A stretch of 64,000 nucleotides of DNA from Apiosordaria backusii (taxonomy: Eukaryota > Ascomycota > Sordariomycetes > Sordariales > Lasiosphaeriaceae), in assembly GCA_030549205.1 (NCBI GenBank), contig JAUKTV010000007.1, positions 434,001 through 498,000 on the forward strand, given 5' to 3'. This document shows, piece by piece, positions 1 to 11,411 of this stretch (position 1 is the first letter of the stretch; the number at the start of each line of letters is the position of its first letter). Below the pieces are notes generated by a model. It had not been told where the DNA came from. It saw nothing but the letters and a program-made list of their open reading frames with translations, and did not search any database. The translations under genes and the position numbers were made by a program.

Positions 1-1
1 C

Positions 2-382
2 CCTCGGAACGACCACACCCTTGTCGTGGGATCCATCATCCAACGCAACAGCTGGGATCTAGGCCTGACTGTTGACTCACCTGAAGTCGAAGACATGTGG
101 GAGCGAGCTCAGAAGTTCGTGCCGGCACTCTCCGGTCTTGAGGAGGATTCCAGGAAACTTGCACAAGGCTTGCGACCCTTCTCCCACTCCAATGTGCGGG
201 TATCAGCCGATAACCGCACGACCGATTGTAGAGTTGTCCACAACTACGGCCACGGAGGTTCAGGATGGACTCTTGCTGTTGGTTGTGCCTGGACATGTGT
301 GAGGATTGTTGAGAAGATTCTGCATGAGGGCAAGTCGGGATCTGTAGCCAACGCGGAGGTTTGGGGACTCGGTAAGCACTGA
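2..382 (+). CDS. D-amino-acid oxidase family protein, C-terminal part (cut by window edge)
   Basis: The frame is open from the window edge to TGA at 380-382, giving the last 126 residues. The motif HNYGHGGSG followed by WTLAVGCA matches the C-terminal flavin-binding signature of the DAO family (D-amino-acid / D-aspartate oxidases). These FAD enzymes oxidatively deaminate D-amino acids to keto acids with release of ammonia and H2O2, usually in peroxisomes. The protein ends GLGKH, which is not a PTS1 peroxisomal signal, so location is uncertain. The N-terminal Rossmann GxGxxG region lies outside the window, so substrate class cannot be decided. An AATAAA at about 497-502 is a plausible polyadenylation signal. 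Family assignment is firm; the exact enzyme is not. Confidence 0.85.
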   Translation, partial: PRNDHTLVVGSIIQRNSWDLGLTVDSPEVEDMWERAQKFVPALSGLEEDSRKLAQGLRPFSHSNVRVSADNRTTDCRVVHNYGHGGSGWTLAVGCAWTCVRIVEKILHEGKSGSVANAEVWGLGKH

Positions 383-1218
383 TTGTTATGTTGGATTCGG
401 CAGTGCTTAACGGTGGGATCTTTGTATGGGGGCTTGGATTTTCTGTGTATAGCTTGTTCACTTCTCATGGGGCAGGAAAACACAACAGAATATTAGAATA
501 AAAAAAAAGAAGACGAATGAAAAGACTGTTCGGTATGAGCTAGATCGATCCACGCAGATTTGACAAATAACCGACGATTCCCTGTATGAATATACAATGA
601 CAAACTTTTGTTGCACACATGCTTCCCACTATTCATCTACCAGACACCCAATACTCTATAGATAAGCAGCGGCAGGATATCACATAAACGACAACCCCCG
701 ACTCCCCCAAACCTCAAGCTACGGCAACACAAAAGACCGAAGATGATACACCTCCACATACACAACCATCCAGGCAGATCCTCTACCCACAAGCACACCT
801 ATTCAAGGAAGTTCAAAATTTCAGCAAGACCGAACACACCCGCAATGATACACACATAGGAACCGCACCCCTAAAACAATCCCATTCCAAAGCCACACTT
901 CATCATTCACCCCAGCATGATTTAAAAAACAAAAGCTTATACTTCCCCTAGGTATCTAAACCACAAAACCAAGCAGCCAACAACCCCACCCCCTGAGGCC
1001 CCTGAATAGCACTTACAGCGAATAACATTGCAAGTAGGTATTCCTCAGAATATGAACTCACATAAAATTTCTCACCCGGAAAATTGCAATTGCTACCTAC
1101 GTTTCCCTTCTTCAAATGGCTGCGTTGGGAGAAATGGGTTGGAGAATGTTGAACAAACAAGTACCCCATATAAACCCACCGCCCCACCCCTGTTTTCAAC
1201 AAATCAACCAACTCAACA
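383..1218. other. Intergenic, AT-rich
   Basis: Holds the presumed 3' UTR of the DAO-type gene (AATAAA near 497) and AT-rich sequence up to the tRNA. No convincing coding frame on either strand. Confidence 0.6.
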
Positions 1219-1290
1219 AGCTGCGTGGCGCAGCGGAAGCGCGCCGGGCTCATAACCCGGAGGTCACTCGATCGAAACGAGTCGCAGCTA
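1219..1290 (+). tRNA. Initiator tRNA-Met (CAT)
   Basis: A 72-nt cloverleaf without intron. The acceptor stem AGCTGCG/CGCAGCT is fully paired, the D arm is GCGC/GCGC, the anticodon stem is CCGGG/CCCGG with loop CTCATAA (anticodon CAT), the T stem is ACTCG/CGAGT and the discriminator is A. It is the initiator rather than the elongator: the first pair is A1:U72, three G:C pairs (GGG/CCC) abut the anticodon loop, and the T loop is ATCGAAA, with A in place of the usual T54 and pyrimidine 60. A T4 Pol III terminator follows at 1294-1297. The CCA end is not encoded, as normal for eukaryotes. Confidence 0.97.
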
Positions 1291-2455
1291 ACCTTTTGAC
1301 ATTTTCCCATTTCTTCAAGATCGTAACGGCCGAATAATATTATGACTCTTTTTTATCTTTGAAATCACCAAAATTTGCAAAAAGACCCCAAGTTTTTGTC
1401 CAGAGTTTATTTGTTGTTTATTATTAATAATTAGAGATCCCCAGCCACTCGCCCTCCGCCATCATGTCTACGCTCATCGACCATGCCATCCATCATCCAT
1501 CCCTCTCCCTCAAAGAGAAAGAAAAGAGAAAATGACAGAGCAAAACATGATCAGCAACATGACAGCAAGGCAAATGGCCTCTCTTGTCTCCCTCGCTCAA
1601 GTAACCTAACTACAACATTAATTGATACAGCCCAACTGATCACAGACTATAGTTGTGATCCCTGTATCTTCCCCCTCCTTCCCTCCACTATCAATCCCTC
1701 CATACGCCCGGTGTTTTCCCTTCCCTTTGCTCCCCGCTGAAAAGAGAGCAGCCATTAAACAGAAACCCAATAGTTTTGAGAAAAACAATCCAAAAAACAA
1801 GTATGACGCCGTTCCAATGCAAATCCAGAAACACCGAGAGAAAAACCAAAGGCCGTATACAAAAAATCCAAATAGTTCCCTCCCAAAAGGGAATACAAAA
1901 CATAAGCCGGACATACAAGTCAACGGCTTGGCCATCCGCCCAAGAGAGAGATTAAAACCCTTCCCAAAAAATAAACAATGAAAAAGAAAACACCGAAAAA
2001 GCCAAAACAACAGATGCTATGCAGTTGGGTATCAGGATCCAAAACCAAAAATGCCAAAAAGGAGTGTGTGCCTATGCCGGTAATGCAGTGTCGTAAAGGA
2101 GCGTCTAAGTTGGGTATCAAATCCGTTCGATCCGGTAAAAAAAAAGGAATGTCTATAGTTCGTTGTGGACCAGCCGGGACAAAGGAGCGTGGGTATGTAT
2201 GGGTATCATAAGGAGCGTCGTGCATGAAATGCAAGTATTAGGTAAGGTCGTTGCAGTCGTAAAGGAGCGTCGTGTGCATAAGAATGCCGTGGGATATGCT
2301 GCGATGAAGATCAAGGTTGTGATCGCCAAAGGAGTGTCGTGTACATTTGCGTCTGTGTTGAAGCGTGAAAAACAAGCGAGAGTGCGCTCCAAAAAAAGAA
2401 AAAAACAGAAAAGCGAAAGTAGGAACAACAGTCAAGGGTCGAAAAAGATGACGGG
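1291..2455. other. Intergenic, 3' flank of the zinc-cluster gene
   Basis: AT- and A-rich stretch between the tRNA and the end of the minus-strand regulator gene. It holds a short dispersed repeat family at 2059-2346 (separate entry). No credible coding gene; small frames here lack any recognisable domain. Confidence 0.6.
2059..2346. repeat. Six degenerate copies of AAAGGAGYGTCGTG
   Basis: Copies of a core AAGGAGYGT occur at 2059-2070, 2095-2106, 2181-2190, 2210-2225, 2261-2278 and 2328-2346. The last three extend to AAGGAGYGTCGTG followed by a CAT. Two copies share the longer upstream GTCGTAAAGGAGCGTC. Spacing is irregular (about 30-85 bp). They sit just beyond the 3' end of the minus-strand regulator, so a transcript of that gene would carry them as CACGACRCTCCTT. 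Function unknown. Confidence 0.7.
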
Positions 2456-2770
2456 CTAGATCATCTTTCCCTTGCCCTTCATGTCATCCTGAGGAGCCGT
2501 AGGAAGTGGGAGCACGGTGTGGTCACTGTCCGGGATGCTGGAGTGGCCTGGGATCAGGGACGAGGCAAGCGGCGAGTGTGGTGACTCTGGAAGCGGAGGG
2601 TAATGGGCGGGTCCGGGACTCAGGTATGGCGAATGAGCAAAAGACGAAGATGGAGCCGACAGCCATGGTTGCGGATCCTCCTGTGGGGCGTAGTCTGGTG
2701 TTGTGCTCAAGTAGGAAGGCCTGGTCGTCATCTTGTCAATCACCTTTGACTTATCGATTACCAGAGGCTC
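2456..2770 (-). other. In-frame open extension after the TAG stop of the zinc-cluster gene
   Basis: Directly after the TAG at 2771-2773 the same frame continues EPLVIDKSKV and runs 104 codons to a stop at 2456-2458. The segment is Ser/Pro-rich with a basic end (KGKGKMI). It could be a C-terminal extension reached by stop-codon readthrough, a former part of the protein lost by a nonsense mutation, or chance openness in GC-rich DNA. No splice site pair that removes the TAG cleanly was seen. Confidence 0.4.
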
Positions 2771-4756
2771 CTAGGCCCATGTGGACTGGATTGGAGAAGA
2801 AACGAACCCGACGCCATAATGGTTGTTGGCAGAACCCATCACGGGAGAAGCGGCCGAGTAGGGGATGGTCCAGTTTCCAGAATCCTCGATATCGCTGTGG
2901 GCGGCGTCACCAAAGTCGCCGCCATATACGCTCGAGACAGGGCTGTACGCGCCGTAGGGACTGGGAATGCCAAGGTACTGCTGGTTGCCAGGGTGAGGAA
3001 AGGGGGACGACAGCTGCAGAGGGCTGACGGCGCTGTTGGGAACAGACAGGTCCTCTGTGCTGTAGCTGAAAGCGAGATTGTCTCCATAAAAGTACTCAGG
3101 CGAGGCAGCGGGGGCCATTGCTGGCGAACCATCGTTCATGTAGAAGGGAGGTGCGCTGTACTGCTGGAATGTGGGTGCGTCGACCGGATGGGCCCATCCC
3201 ATACGCCCGCGGAACTCATTGACGGTACTGAGGGGGTGATCCATGAAACTGATTGGGGCCTGACCCCTTTCCGAGTTGCTCTGAGGCATGGTCTCCAGGC
3301 GACGATGGATTTCCTCGATGGGCTTGACAGCGAGGCTTCCAAAGTAGGCAGCGCCAATGTCAGGGAAGAGTCGCTCCATCAGCAAGGCAGCCGTGTAGTA
3401 GTGAGCAATCACGACCAACGAGTTGGCAGAGCCACGGTTCTGCTGCAACATCTCGACGGGAAGCCAGAATAACCATGTGCGCAGCGAACGCAGGCGCTCG
3501 AATTGCTGGTTCAAGGGCTGAGTCAAGACGATCTTGCGGGAGCCCTTCATGAACGTGATGAGCTGCGAGATGGGCTTGGTGGGCTCGTGGCTGTGCTTCA
3601 AATGGGTCTCAAGCTTCTGCAGCTGCTTCAGGGTCCGCTGGAAACTTTCCAGATCGGCATCGCATGGCTGGCTGGGCTGATGGTCCGGGGTGGGCGACGG
3701 AGGGCCGGTAGGGAACGTGCTGCTCTCGGCGATGAAGTCGCCAAACAGGGATTCGTCTCTCCAGGATTCCATGGCATCGATAATCTATTTTGTTCGAATT
3801 AGTCGGCGGTCACGAGGGCTTGGCACCAGTTCATTACTCACGGTAGAGGTTCCTTGCATAAGTTGGGTCCAGCTCTTCCTGCATCGAGGGTCAGCCCTGG
3901 TCGGTGTAGCCCGGATAGCTGCAGTATATTGCTTACCAGTCTGTGGCTTGCCACGACAGAACCAGCGATGCCGCCAGGATGGCGTCCGAGTTCTCCCTCG
4001 AGAAGCGGCCAATGGCTTCTTGGAGGCGGTTCAATGCAATGCCCCGGTGCACGTAACTCATGTTGCCGACCTTCGGGCAGTCGGTCAGGTACGCGAGATG
4101 CGTGGCGGAAAACGCCAGCAGCGCATGCAAGACATAGTCGTGTGTTGCACCGATCTGGATGATTCTGGAAAACAAGAAAAGGGGCTTGTTAGTAGGAACG
4201 ACATGAGATGGCATGTGTCAGTGGTCCAGGCTTACGTGGGGATCCGGCGCGTCCAAAGCGTGAAGCCATTTGCATCGAGCTGCTCCATCTGTTCGCTGAT
4301 GGACGCAACATGATGGATCAACCTCAGCTCATCAAGAGTCAAGTCAAAAGGGGCGGGCGCTGGGTAGATGTGCGGGAACGGGAACACCCCGGTATCCTTC
4401 CACTGGTTGATCTCTTCCTCGATCTGGGGGTTCCACATGAGGTCGGGCTTGTCAGGCGAGCAAGACCTTTCCTCGGCCGGGGTGATGTCGTTGTACGGGC
4501 AGCGGACCTTGTGCTTGGTGCAGTTGCGGCTGAGCCTGGTGTCAGTCTATGGTTTTCTGAACTCTCTCAAGGGTAACCCAAGCATACCATTGAGGGAAAC
4601 TTTCGTCACACCTGATGTGACGACGCTTGCTGTAAATAATGTTAGTGAGGAAATCGTTAACTGCCAAGTTGTTATCAGCTCAACTTACCATGAGTCACAT
4701 CCCTTCCGGGACTTGGTATGGCTCCGACGAGGAGGACCACCACCGGGACCGGCCAT
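2771..4756 (-). CDS. Zn(II)2Cys6 transcription factor, Upc2-like architecture
   Basis: Six exons by splice-site reading: 4756-4689, 4629-4588, 4529-4236, 4164-3937, 3878-3842, 3784-2771; the spliced frame gives 560 aa. The N-terminal zinc cluster has C20-x2-C23-x6-C30-x6-C37-x2-C40-x6-C47 with the basic CKRRHIRC arm, binding DNA as a fungal binuclear cluster. The middle region (HALLAFSATHLAYL, then ENSDAILAASLVLSWQATDW) resembles the regulatory half of Upc2/sterol-uptake-control type factors, which places it in that broad family; a sterol role is only inference. The C-terminal third is Ser/Pro/Tyr-rich. Introns 1 and 2 each split a Cys codon (C23 and C37). The start ATG is the first in frame and precedes the cluster by 19 residues. 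The 3' end is ambiguous (see the in-frame extension). Upstream lies an unusually long gene-free region. Confidence 0.9.
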
Positions 4757-7183
4757 TATTAAGGATACTTTTTGAAAATGAAAACGAAAGAACTGAACTG
4801 GATGTTAGCATCCAAGCCAAAAAGAAAACGAGAGACACCCAAGGCTGGATAGAAAAAAAAAAAGGCAAAAACAGGCTCGGGGGTGCTGACATATTTCAGA
4901 ACACACAGTGCAGTGCGTCCTGGATGATAGCGAACGTCGTTGGAGTTGCGGTTGGGGAGAGGCGCAACAAGGTGGTGTAAGGCTGACACTATATTGAGGT
5001 GAAGGATAGCACAAGGCTATGGCCACTCTTGGCAGCAGGCCTAGAGGCGGAGCTTGGAGAAAAGGGCAGCCGAAAGAGTCAAAATGCCGTGCGAGAGCCT
5101 GATTCCTGCGTGAAGATGCGTCGAGGAGGCAAGGCTGCTGCTGCTACTGCTACGTGATGGTAACTACTGGTGGCGGTGATGGGTTCGATTTCGGAGCTTC
5201 TTTTCCTTTCCTGGCTCTTCTTTTTTCTCGTGAGAATGCCTTCCCTTCCTCAACAGTAGCGATCGTGTGGTTGTGTTTTTTTTTGGAGTGTTTTGAGAGA
5301 GATGTTGGGTGATGTTGATGTTGACGTTGATAAGATTGGGCCTCTCGGATATTGTCTCAAAACTTGATCACAAGAGCGAACGTGTGTGGTGAGCGAATGA
5401 TGGGTCCTTCTCTTCTCTTCTCTTCTCGGGAACTCTCTCTTGACACAAAAACAAAATAAAAAGAAACAAGCGAATGACAGGAGTCGACGAGGACTTCCTT
5501 AGGGTGAGTGCAAAAAGCGAATGTGAGTGGTGGAGATGGGCAGCGACGGGGCTGATTTAGCGATGGTGTTGTATCTGGAAGTTCAAGAGAGCGGAGGACG
5601 GGGCTATCGGGGGGACTGCAAAGTTAAATAGCACCCCAATGCACGCACGTCCTGGCTGGGGACAGGCCTGTCTGCGGAACAGCACCACCTTCCCACCTTC
5701 TCCCACGCGCATTGCCCCTTCGGGAAAGCAAGCCTGCCAAGCCAAGACGTCCAGGCTACACCATGTGCTGGCACTCCACCTTCCTTTCCCTCTTGGGGTT
5801 AGCTTTCAAGAATTGATTGTCGACTAGAATCACGACCAGTTGACAGTTCCCACTCCCGAACGGTGTCCTTGTTGAAACCGACGACAGCATGGAGAGGCCC
5901 CGTAACCCAGCTCCGATCCAAGCCCCGTTACTATCTCTCTCTTTATCCGCCAGCTAGGCGCGAGTAGCGGGCACTTGTGGCGGTTGTCTACCTACCTTAG
6001 CGGCCCTCATAAGCTATCAAATGCTCTGCTTTATTGAGCGGGCTCGAGGAAGGCGTGCTCCGGTATCCGTTATACTACTCCTCTTCTCAAACCCCGAGGC
6101 TTTTGGACAATGACAACTAACCATCAAGGTAGGCACAGTAAGTTAGGTAGCACACCACTCATTCGCCATACCTCGGGTGGTACTCCAGGAGCTTGTTCGA
6201 CCCTAGGCCCGTACAGCATCTCCTATGCCATCGAAGCGCCGTGGAAGCTGCCAGTGTCCAGCAGCAATGCCGGGCTCATGCGAGCGCCGTTAACCAGGTA
6301 TGCTCTTGTATCTTTATTCCCTTCCAGGTTCTCTCTCTCGTCTGACGGCTGCCGTGGGCCAATAGTCCTCCTGCCTATACTATACTACAGTGAGGGGCAG
6401 GGCAATAAACGCAAAAAGAATCCCCAAAAGGCAAAAGTGTATACAGTCGGGGCCATGCCCATGCCATGCCCCCCCATGTCACGTTAACTCGGAGGTCCAG
6501 TTGTGCGGGGAGATGAACCAGCATAACGACAGAAAGCACAAGAGGGAAAACATTTTTAGGGGATCAGATTAGCGGCGGGCACTAAAGGGACAGCACAAGA
6601 CGGTTCCGCCGGGACAGGCCGGAAGTCTGAAATCTAAAAAGAGGCGATGAGAGATTAAGTTTGGTCGCCTGTCAAAGCTAGGTACTGTGACAGATGGACT
6701 GCTGCTCCTTTCACTAATCGTCCCAGCACAAGTCCCAGTACACTAGAGATGGCGAACGAGCCTGCGAATGGGAGATAGGCCGGGCAAATGGCCGTGCTGA
6801 CTGCTGTCGATACTCCAAAGGGTGCTCAGACTAGCCGCCCCAGGGTTAGCGCCCCCTCTGCAGCAGAACACGAATTGAGGCGGAGCAACGGCACGTCGGC
6901 TCGTCCTTTCTCCTTCATTATTTCAGAGTCAGTCAGTCCTCTCTGCGATTGGTGATGCTGGTGATGTTTCTGGACTGCTTGTTTGGGTGTGGTCTGCGCT
7001 TGCGCAGATTCATCAGGTGTGGCCCACGTGGATGTCTGTGAATGTCTCTGCCCGACGCCTAGCCTAGCCGCGGTATTCGCTCCAGAGAAACTTTGACGCC
7101 TTTTCAGCAAATCCACCTGCAGCATTACGTACTTTTCACATCCATCTCCGATTCTCTAATCAGACCTCTGCTTGATTGCCTCG

Positions 7184-7222
7184 ACACACACACACACACA
7201 CACACACACATTCACACACACA
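7184..7222. repeat. (AC)n microsatellite
   Basis: AC dinucleotide run 7184-7210, interrupted by TT, then a further CA run to about 7222. Confidence 0.95.
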
Positions 7223-10200
7223 ATCTTCCTCTTCCTCCCTGTGATTCTCTGATTACAAGGAGGGGGCGGGAAGGGCGTTGTTGCGGCAGCCATCGTCACC
7301 CATCACACTTCTCTTCTCTGTCCTCCCCTCCCCGCACTCTCTGGGTCTGTGGGATTCCTCCTGCATAGTTCCTAGGAGCAAGAGGTTGGGAGTTGCAGTT
7401 ACAGCCAGTCTCATGCAGCGCGCATATATGTTAGCGCAGGGCCCTCTTTGCTTCCCTCAGAAGAGGAGTCGTCTGGTGTGGTGGCATGCGTTCTGCATGT
7501 TGGTTTTCAATATTCATCCGCACAAAGTACGGATACAAAAGGCGAAGCCGGCACCTCCTTCCTGATGGGAGAAATATGGAAAGGTCTTTGGATATGGGAG
7601 CATCGCCATCACCATAATACCCGTACGAGGACGCAACCCAACACCTATTCAACCCAACCTATCCAGTGCCAAGCATTCGGCGAGGATCATATCATCGGCT
7701 AAGAGGCTCTTTTTTGGCATGCCCGTCAGGGCAGCAACTATTCCCTATTCGACGCTGGACCGGATCGCGGTTGATATTGGTTTTGGCGGGGCCCGCTTGG
7801 GCACGCCGTCACTGTCACTGGCATCCCTCGGCGCGCTCTGTCTGATACAGTAGCGTGGTGTTCCGATGTTTGGTGACCCCCATCACCAGCGAGAGCGCGT
7901 TGTGTTTCAGGTGCTTCGTAACTGGGCTTCGGGGCTCGTGCCCAACCCACACTGTTGCAACGACAATTCTCGGTTGATGCTCTGATCTGATCTTTTGATG
8001 GAAAAGAAAAAGGTCAAAAAAATTGAACGGCGGAGGGAACAACCGGTTTCCCCTGAGGTGCGTGCCCCACGACCCTCCACGACCCCACGAGAGACCCTCG
8101 CCGGGCGACGGCCGACGGACGACTGGGATGTGAAGAGGCAGGTGTGCTTCCGAACCCCCGTTTCCGTGCTCGCCTCGGCGGTGTTCCCTCAGAAGCATCA
8201 GTTTGCATTATGTCATTGCCCGCCGCTGTGGAAGTAAGCTCTGTGGCTCTCTCGCTACGGACAGAGCTCGAGCTTCCATGAACCTGGGAACTGCTTGGAA
8301 AGCTGGGAAGAAACTAGAGGAACTTTGATAATAGCTCCAGTTCCCACCCATCTTGTCCACCTCGGTTCACCCGGAAGCGCACCAGTCGGTGGAACTCCGG
8401 TTCAAAGACACGTCTTGTGTCGGGTTAGCAACAATACAAAACAAAAAGGGTCAGACGCCTTCGCTCCAAAGCCTGCCGCCATTATCAGCAGATCAGAAGC
8501 CAGCCGCTACTACACTATCAACATCGATGACCCTCGTCGATACACGTGGACCCAAGACCCAGGATGACGCAGCATCGCTTGGAGTTCCAACGCAACGACG
8601 GTGATGGTGGAGATGGGTTTGCGACCTGCAACTCGGTGTCGTGCAGGACCCTGGTTCGATCGGGGGTTATCTGTCGAATTGCTGGCTTCTGGTTGGATGA
8701 AACAGCCGTTTTCTCGTGTCCATTTTTGGCTGCCCGTTCCTGCCGCTTCTTTAATCCCTGTCCTGTCCACTGGCAACCCTTGAGCTTTTGAATGATTTTC
8801 CCCTCATCACAACCCATTCATCCTTTGACCCCTTCTCCAACTTTTTGCTTTCGTTTGTCTGTTAAGTGGCTGTACACCTCGACGCTTATTTATTACCACT
8901 CTCTTTGTTGCTATCCGTTGTTCATGCCTACCATTGGATGCCGCCGGCAGCACAGCTGAAGCTTCTCCAAAGATGCTCCGAGCGTCGTCCCAGATATCGC
9001 TCGGTAAATGAATGGGGGCTAGGCAGCAGGTATGGATCGATCTCAACGACCAGGCCATGATCCGAACTTTGGACTGCTTTTCCCCGCGCCAAGCAATGAG
9101 GGACCTCTCACCAGGTGCACCATTCACCGCCTCATTTTTTGGTGGGAGCAATAGCAACAACCTCTGAAGTCAGAACCTCGGTTTTCCTCTCTTTGCGCCT
9201 CCCTTGTCCTCATCCTCGCCGCGCCGTACGGGTAACATTACAGACTGCGACCGCGTGGCCCCATGACCTTTATTCGGTAGGTATCTTCTCTGCTTGCTTG
9301 AACCTCATTTCGTTGCCCGAGGGCAAAGACGACATGTTTGCTTTCACGACTTCCTCTCGCATCTTTTTACTCCGTACCCATGAACTTTTTTGTGGATGGG
9401 TTTTCTGGTTTGGGGATAGCGCTGTTTCTAAATAAAAAGTTAACCTTTTTCTTTCCCTCTTCTGGCACGTCTCCACACTGACGTTCGTTGCTTGCCACAT
9501 TCGGCCGAGTCGTGAACCGCTCGTCCAATGACATTGACAGCTCGTCGATCATCGCTTGCAGCAGAGACCACAGAGAAGAATTCTCTGGATATCAATCTGT
9601 ACAACGTTCCATGCTTCTATTATTCCATAGTATTCTCTCCTCTCTATTCCCTAACGGACAAGCCGACATTCTTCTCTCCATTTTCCTTGTAGCACAACTC
9701 AGCAACCCACAGCAACACAGCTTCCACAAGACCGACGCCTTACCGCGGTCGTCGCCGGCCTCCTCCTTTTTTTTTTTTTTACCTTGCTCCCGGCTCCCGG
9801 CAGCACCGTGTGTCCAAACTCCCGGGGCCACTTGACTAGTAGTAACGGATAATGTGTTGTCCTTATCAATCTTGTTGATCACTAAAACCAAGGCGAAAAA
9901 AAAGCCATTACCCCAACATGATTGTCGGACAAGACTCCGGTGCTACTAGTAGAGTAGTGTCCACGGGGTCCAACAGCGGAATTGTGGCCGCCCCCTCCGG
10001 TCGATTGACCGTTAGGAGTGATCAGCTTGCATACACTCATGACTGTTGAGAACTGAGGAGTTTCTTCTCCGACCTTTTGACTTTCCTTCGCTTACTCACT
10101 GAGCAAGAAAACTAAGGTAGGTACTACCCCGCCCGCGTCTACTCCTCATAGGTAGCCGATCTAGGCGCGGGGGACCCCAGAACCGGCATACGGCAATAAC

Positions 10201-10769
10201 GCTTTACCGAACCGATGATGATGATATGATCTGATAATGATTGATGGATGGTAGGGATGTGATGGCCTTTGTCTTCGTACATACAGACATCCTGGCTGGC
10301 TGGTCTTTTTGTCCATATGCATGGGCGGATGAGCAGCTAAGTAGAAGCGGTGAGTCGGTCATAGCTTGAGCTTGTGCATGCAAAAAGGTAGGTAAATTAA
10401 TTCTTTTTTCTTGTGTACCTTACATTTATTTGCCTTCTTGCAGCAGCAGAGCACAGTACTTCTGAAGAAAAAGATCAAGAGACAAGACAGGAATTTGCAT
10501 CCTTGCTCCCTGTCATCGGATCGAGTCCACACGCAGTAAGAACTAACAAGATAACTCCGAGTGACGAAGAGCGTTCGTTGAAGGAAAAGAGTGGGTGGGA
10601 GCAGCAGATAAGCGAGGACGCTCACCAGCTACCCAACCCTACCTACCCACCACACCTCTTTCTCATTCCTTCGCTTCTTTTGTTTTTTCGGGTTATTTAA
10701 TTTTCTTGAGGGTACAGTTGCGGACATCTGATTCGGAGGGGATGTGTGGACAGCTTGGGTTGGTGAGCA

Positions 10770-10801
10770 AGGTTGGATGGATGGATGAATGGATGGATGG
10801 G
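10770..10801. repeat. (GGAT)n microsatellite
   Basis: About seven GGAT units with one GAAT interruption. Confidence 0.9.
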
Positions 10802-10860
10802 ATGGGCGGACTAGTTCGCTGACTGGCTGGCTGCATTGCTGTCACAGCCCATCCAGCTCA

Positions 10861-10892
10861 AGCCCAGCCCAGCCCAGCCCAGCCCAGCCCAG
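10861..10892. repeat. (AGCCC)6 pentamer array
   Basis: Six perfect AGCCC units followed by a partial unit (AG). The same pentamer does not appear as an array elsewhere in the window. Confidence 0.95.
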
Positions 10893-11396
10893 CAGATGGT
10901 AACTGGCTGGTGGGATGTGGATGCGGGCAGCCTTTTTTTTTCTCTGCACGCACCGCTGCTGCTGCGCGGGGCAAACCACAGCTTGTACAGTTAGCATGTA
11001 CACTTCTTTTTGCTAATTATAGCCTTGTTGCCCGATCTGTAGGGGTGGGCTGTGGGTGGTGGCAGCCACTTGTGGATGGATGGGAAAGGGCCATGTGATG
11101 AGGATTCATGGTGGTGATTGAACCAGGTGGGTTTCTCTCTCCCGTCTTTCCCAACAACAACAACGACGGAGGATGCTTAGCACGCCACGAAGGACATGCC
11201 ACAAATTGGGATGTCAGTGGTACATACCTTAGTGTGTATACCTCCTCGGGTCGAAGTCGTTTTTGGGCCAATAGTTGACTATACCAAATATTGGTGAGAA
11301 GGAGGGGTGGGTGAGAAGCTTAATGGGAAGAGGACTGGATGGGAAGCATGAGTATCAGTGATGACGATGCCACTACCTGTCTGGGTCAGGCCATCG

Positions 11397-11411
11397 TTTT
11401 TTTTTTTTTTT
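11397..11411. repeat. T15 homopolymer
   Basis: Fifteen consecutive T in gene-free DNA. Confidence 0.95.

Noticed and set aside
7184..7222. AC repeat considered as part of a repeat array with spacers
   Set aside because: Plain microsatellite; CRISPR arrays are not expected in a fungal nuclear genome and no repeat-spacer structure exists anywhere here.
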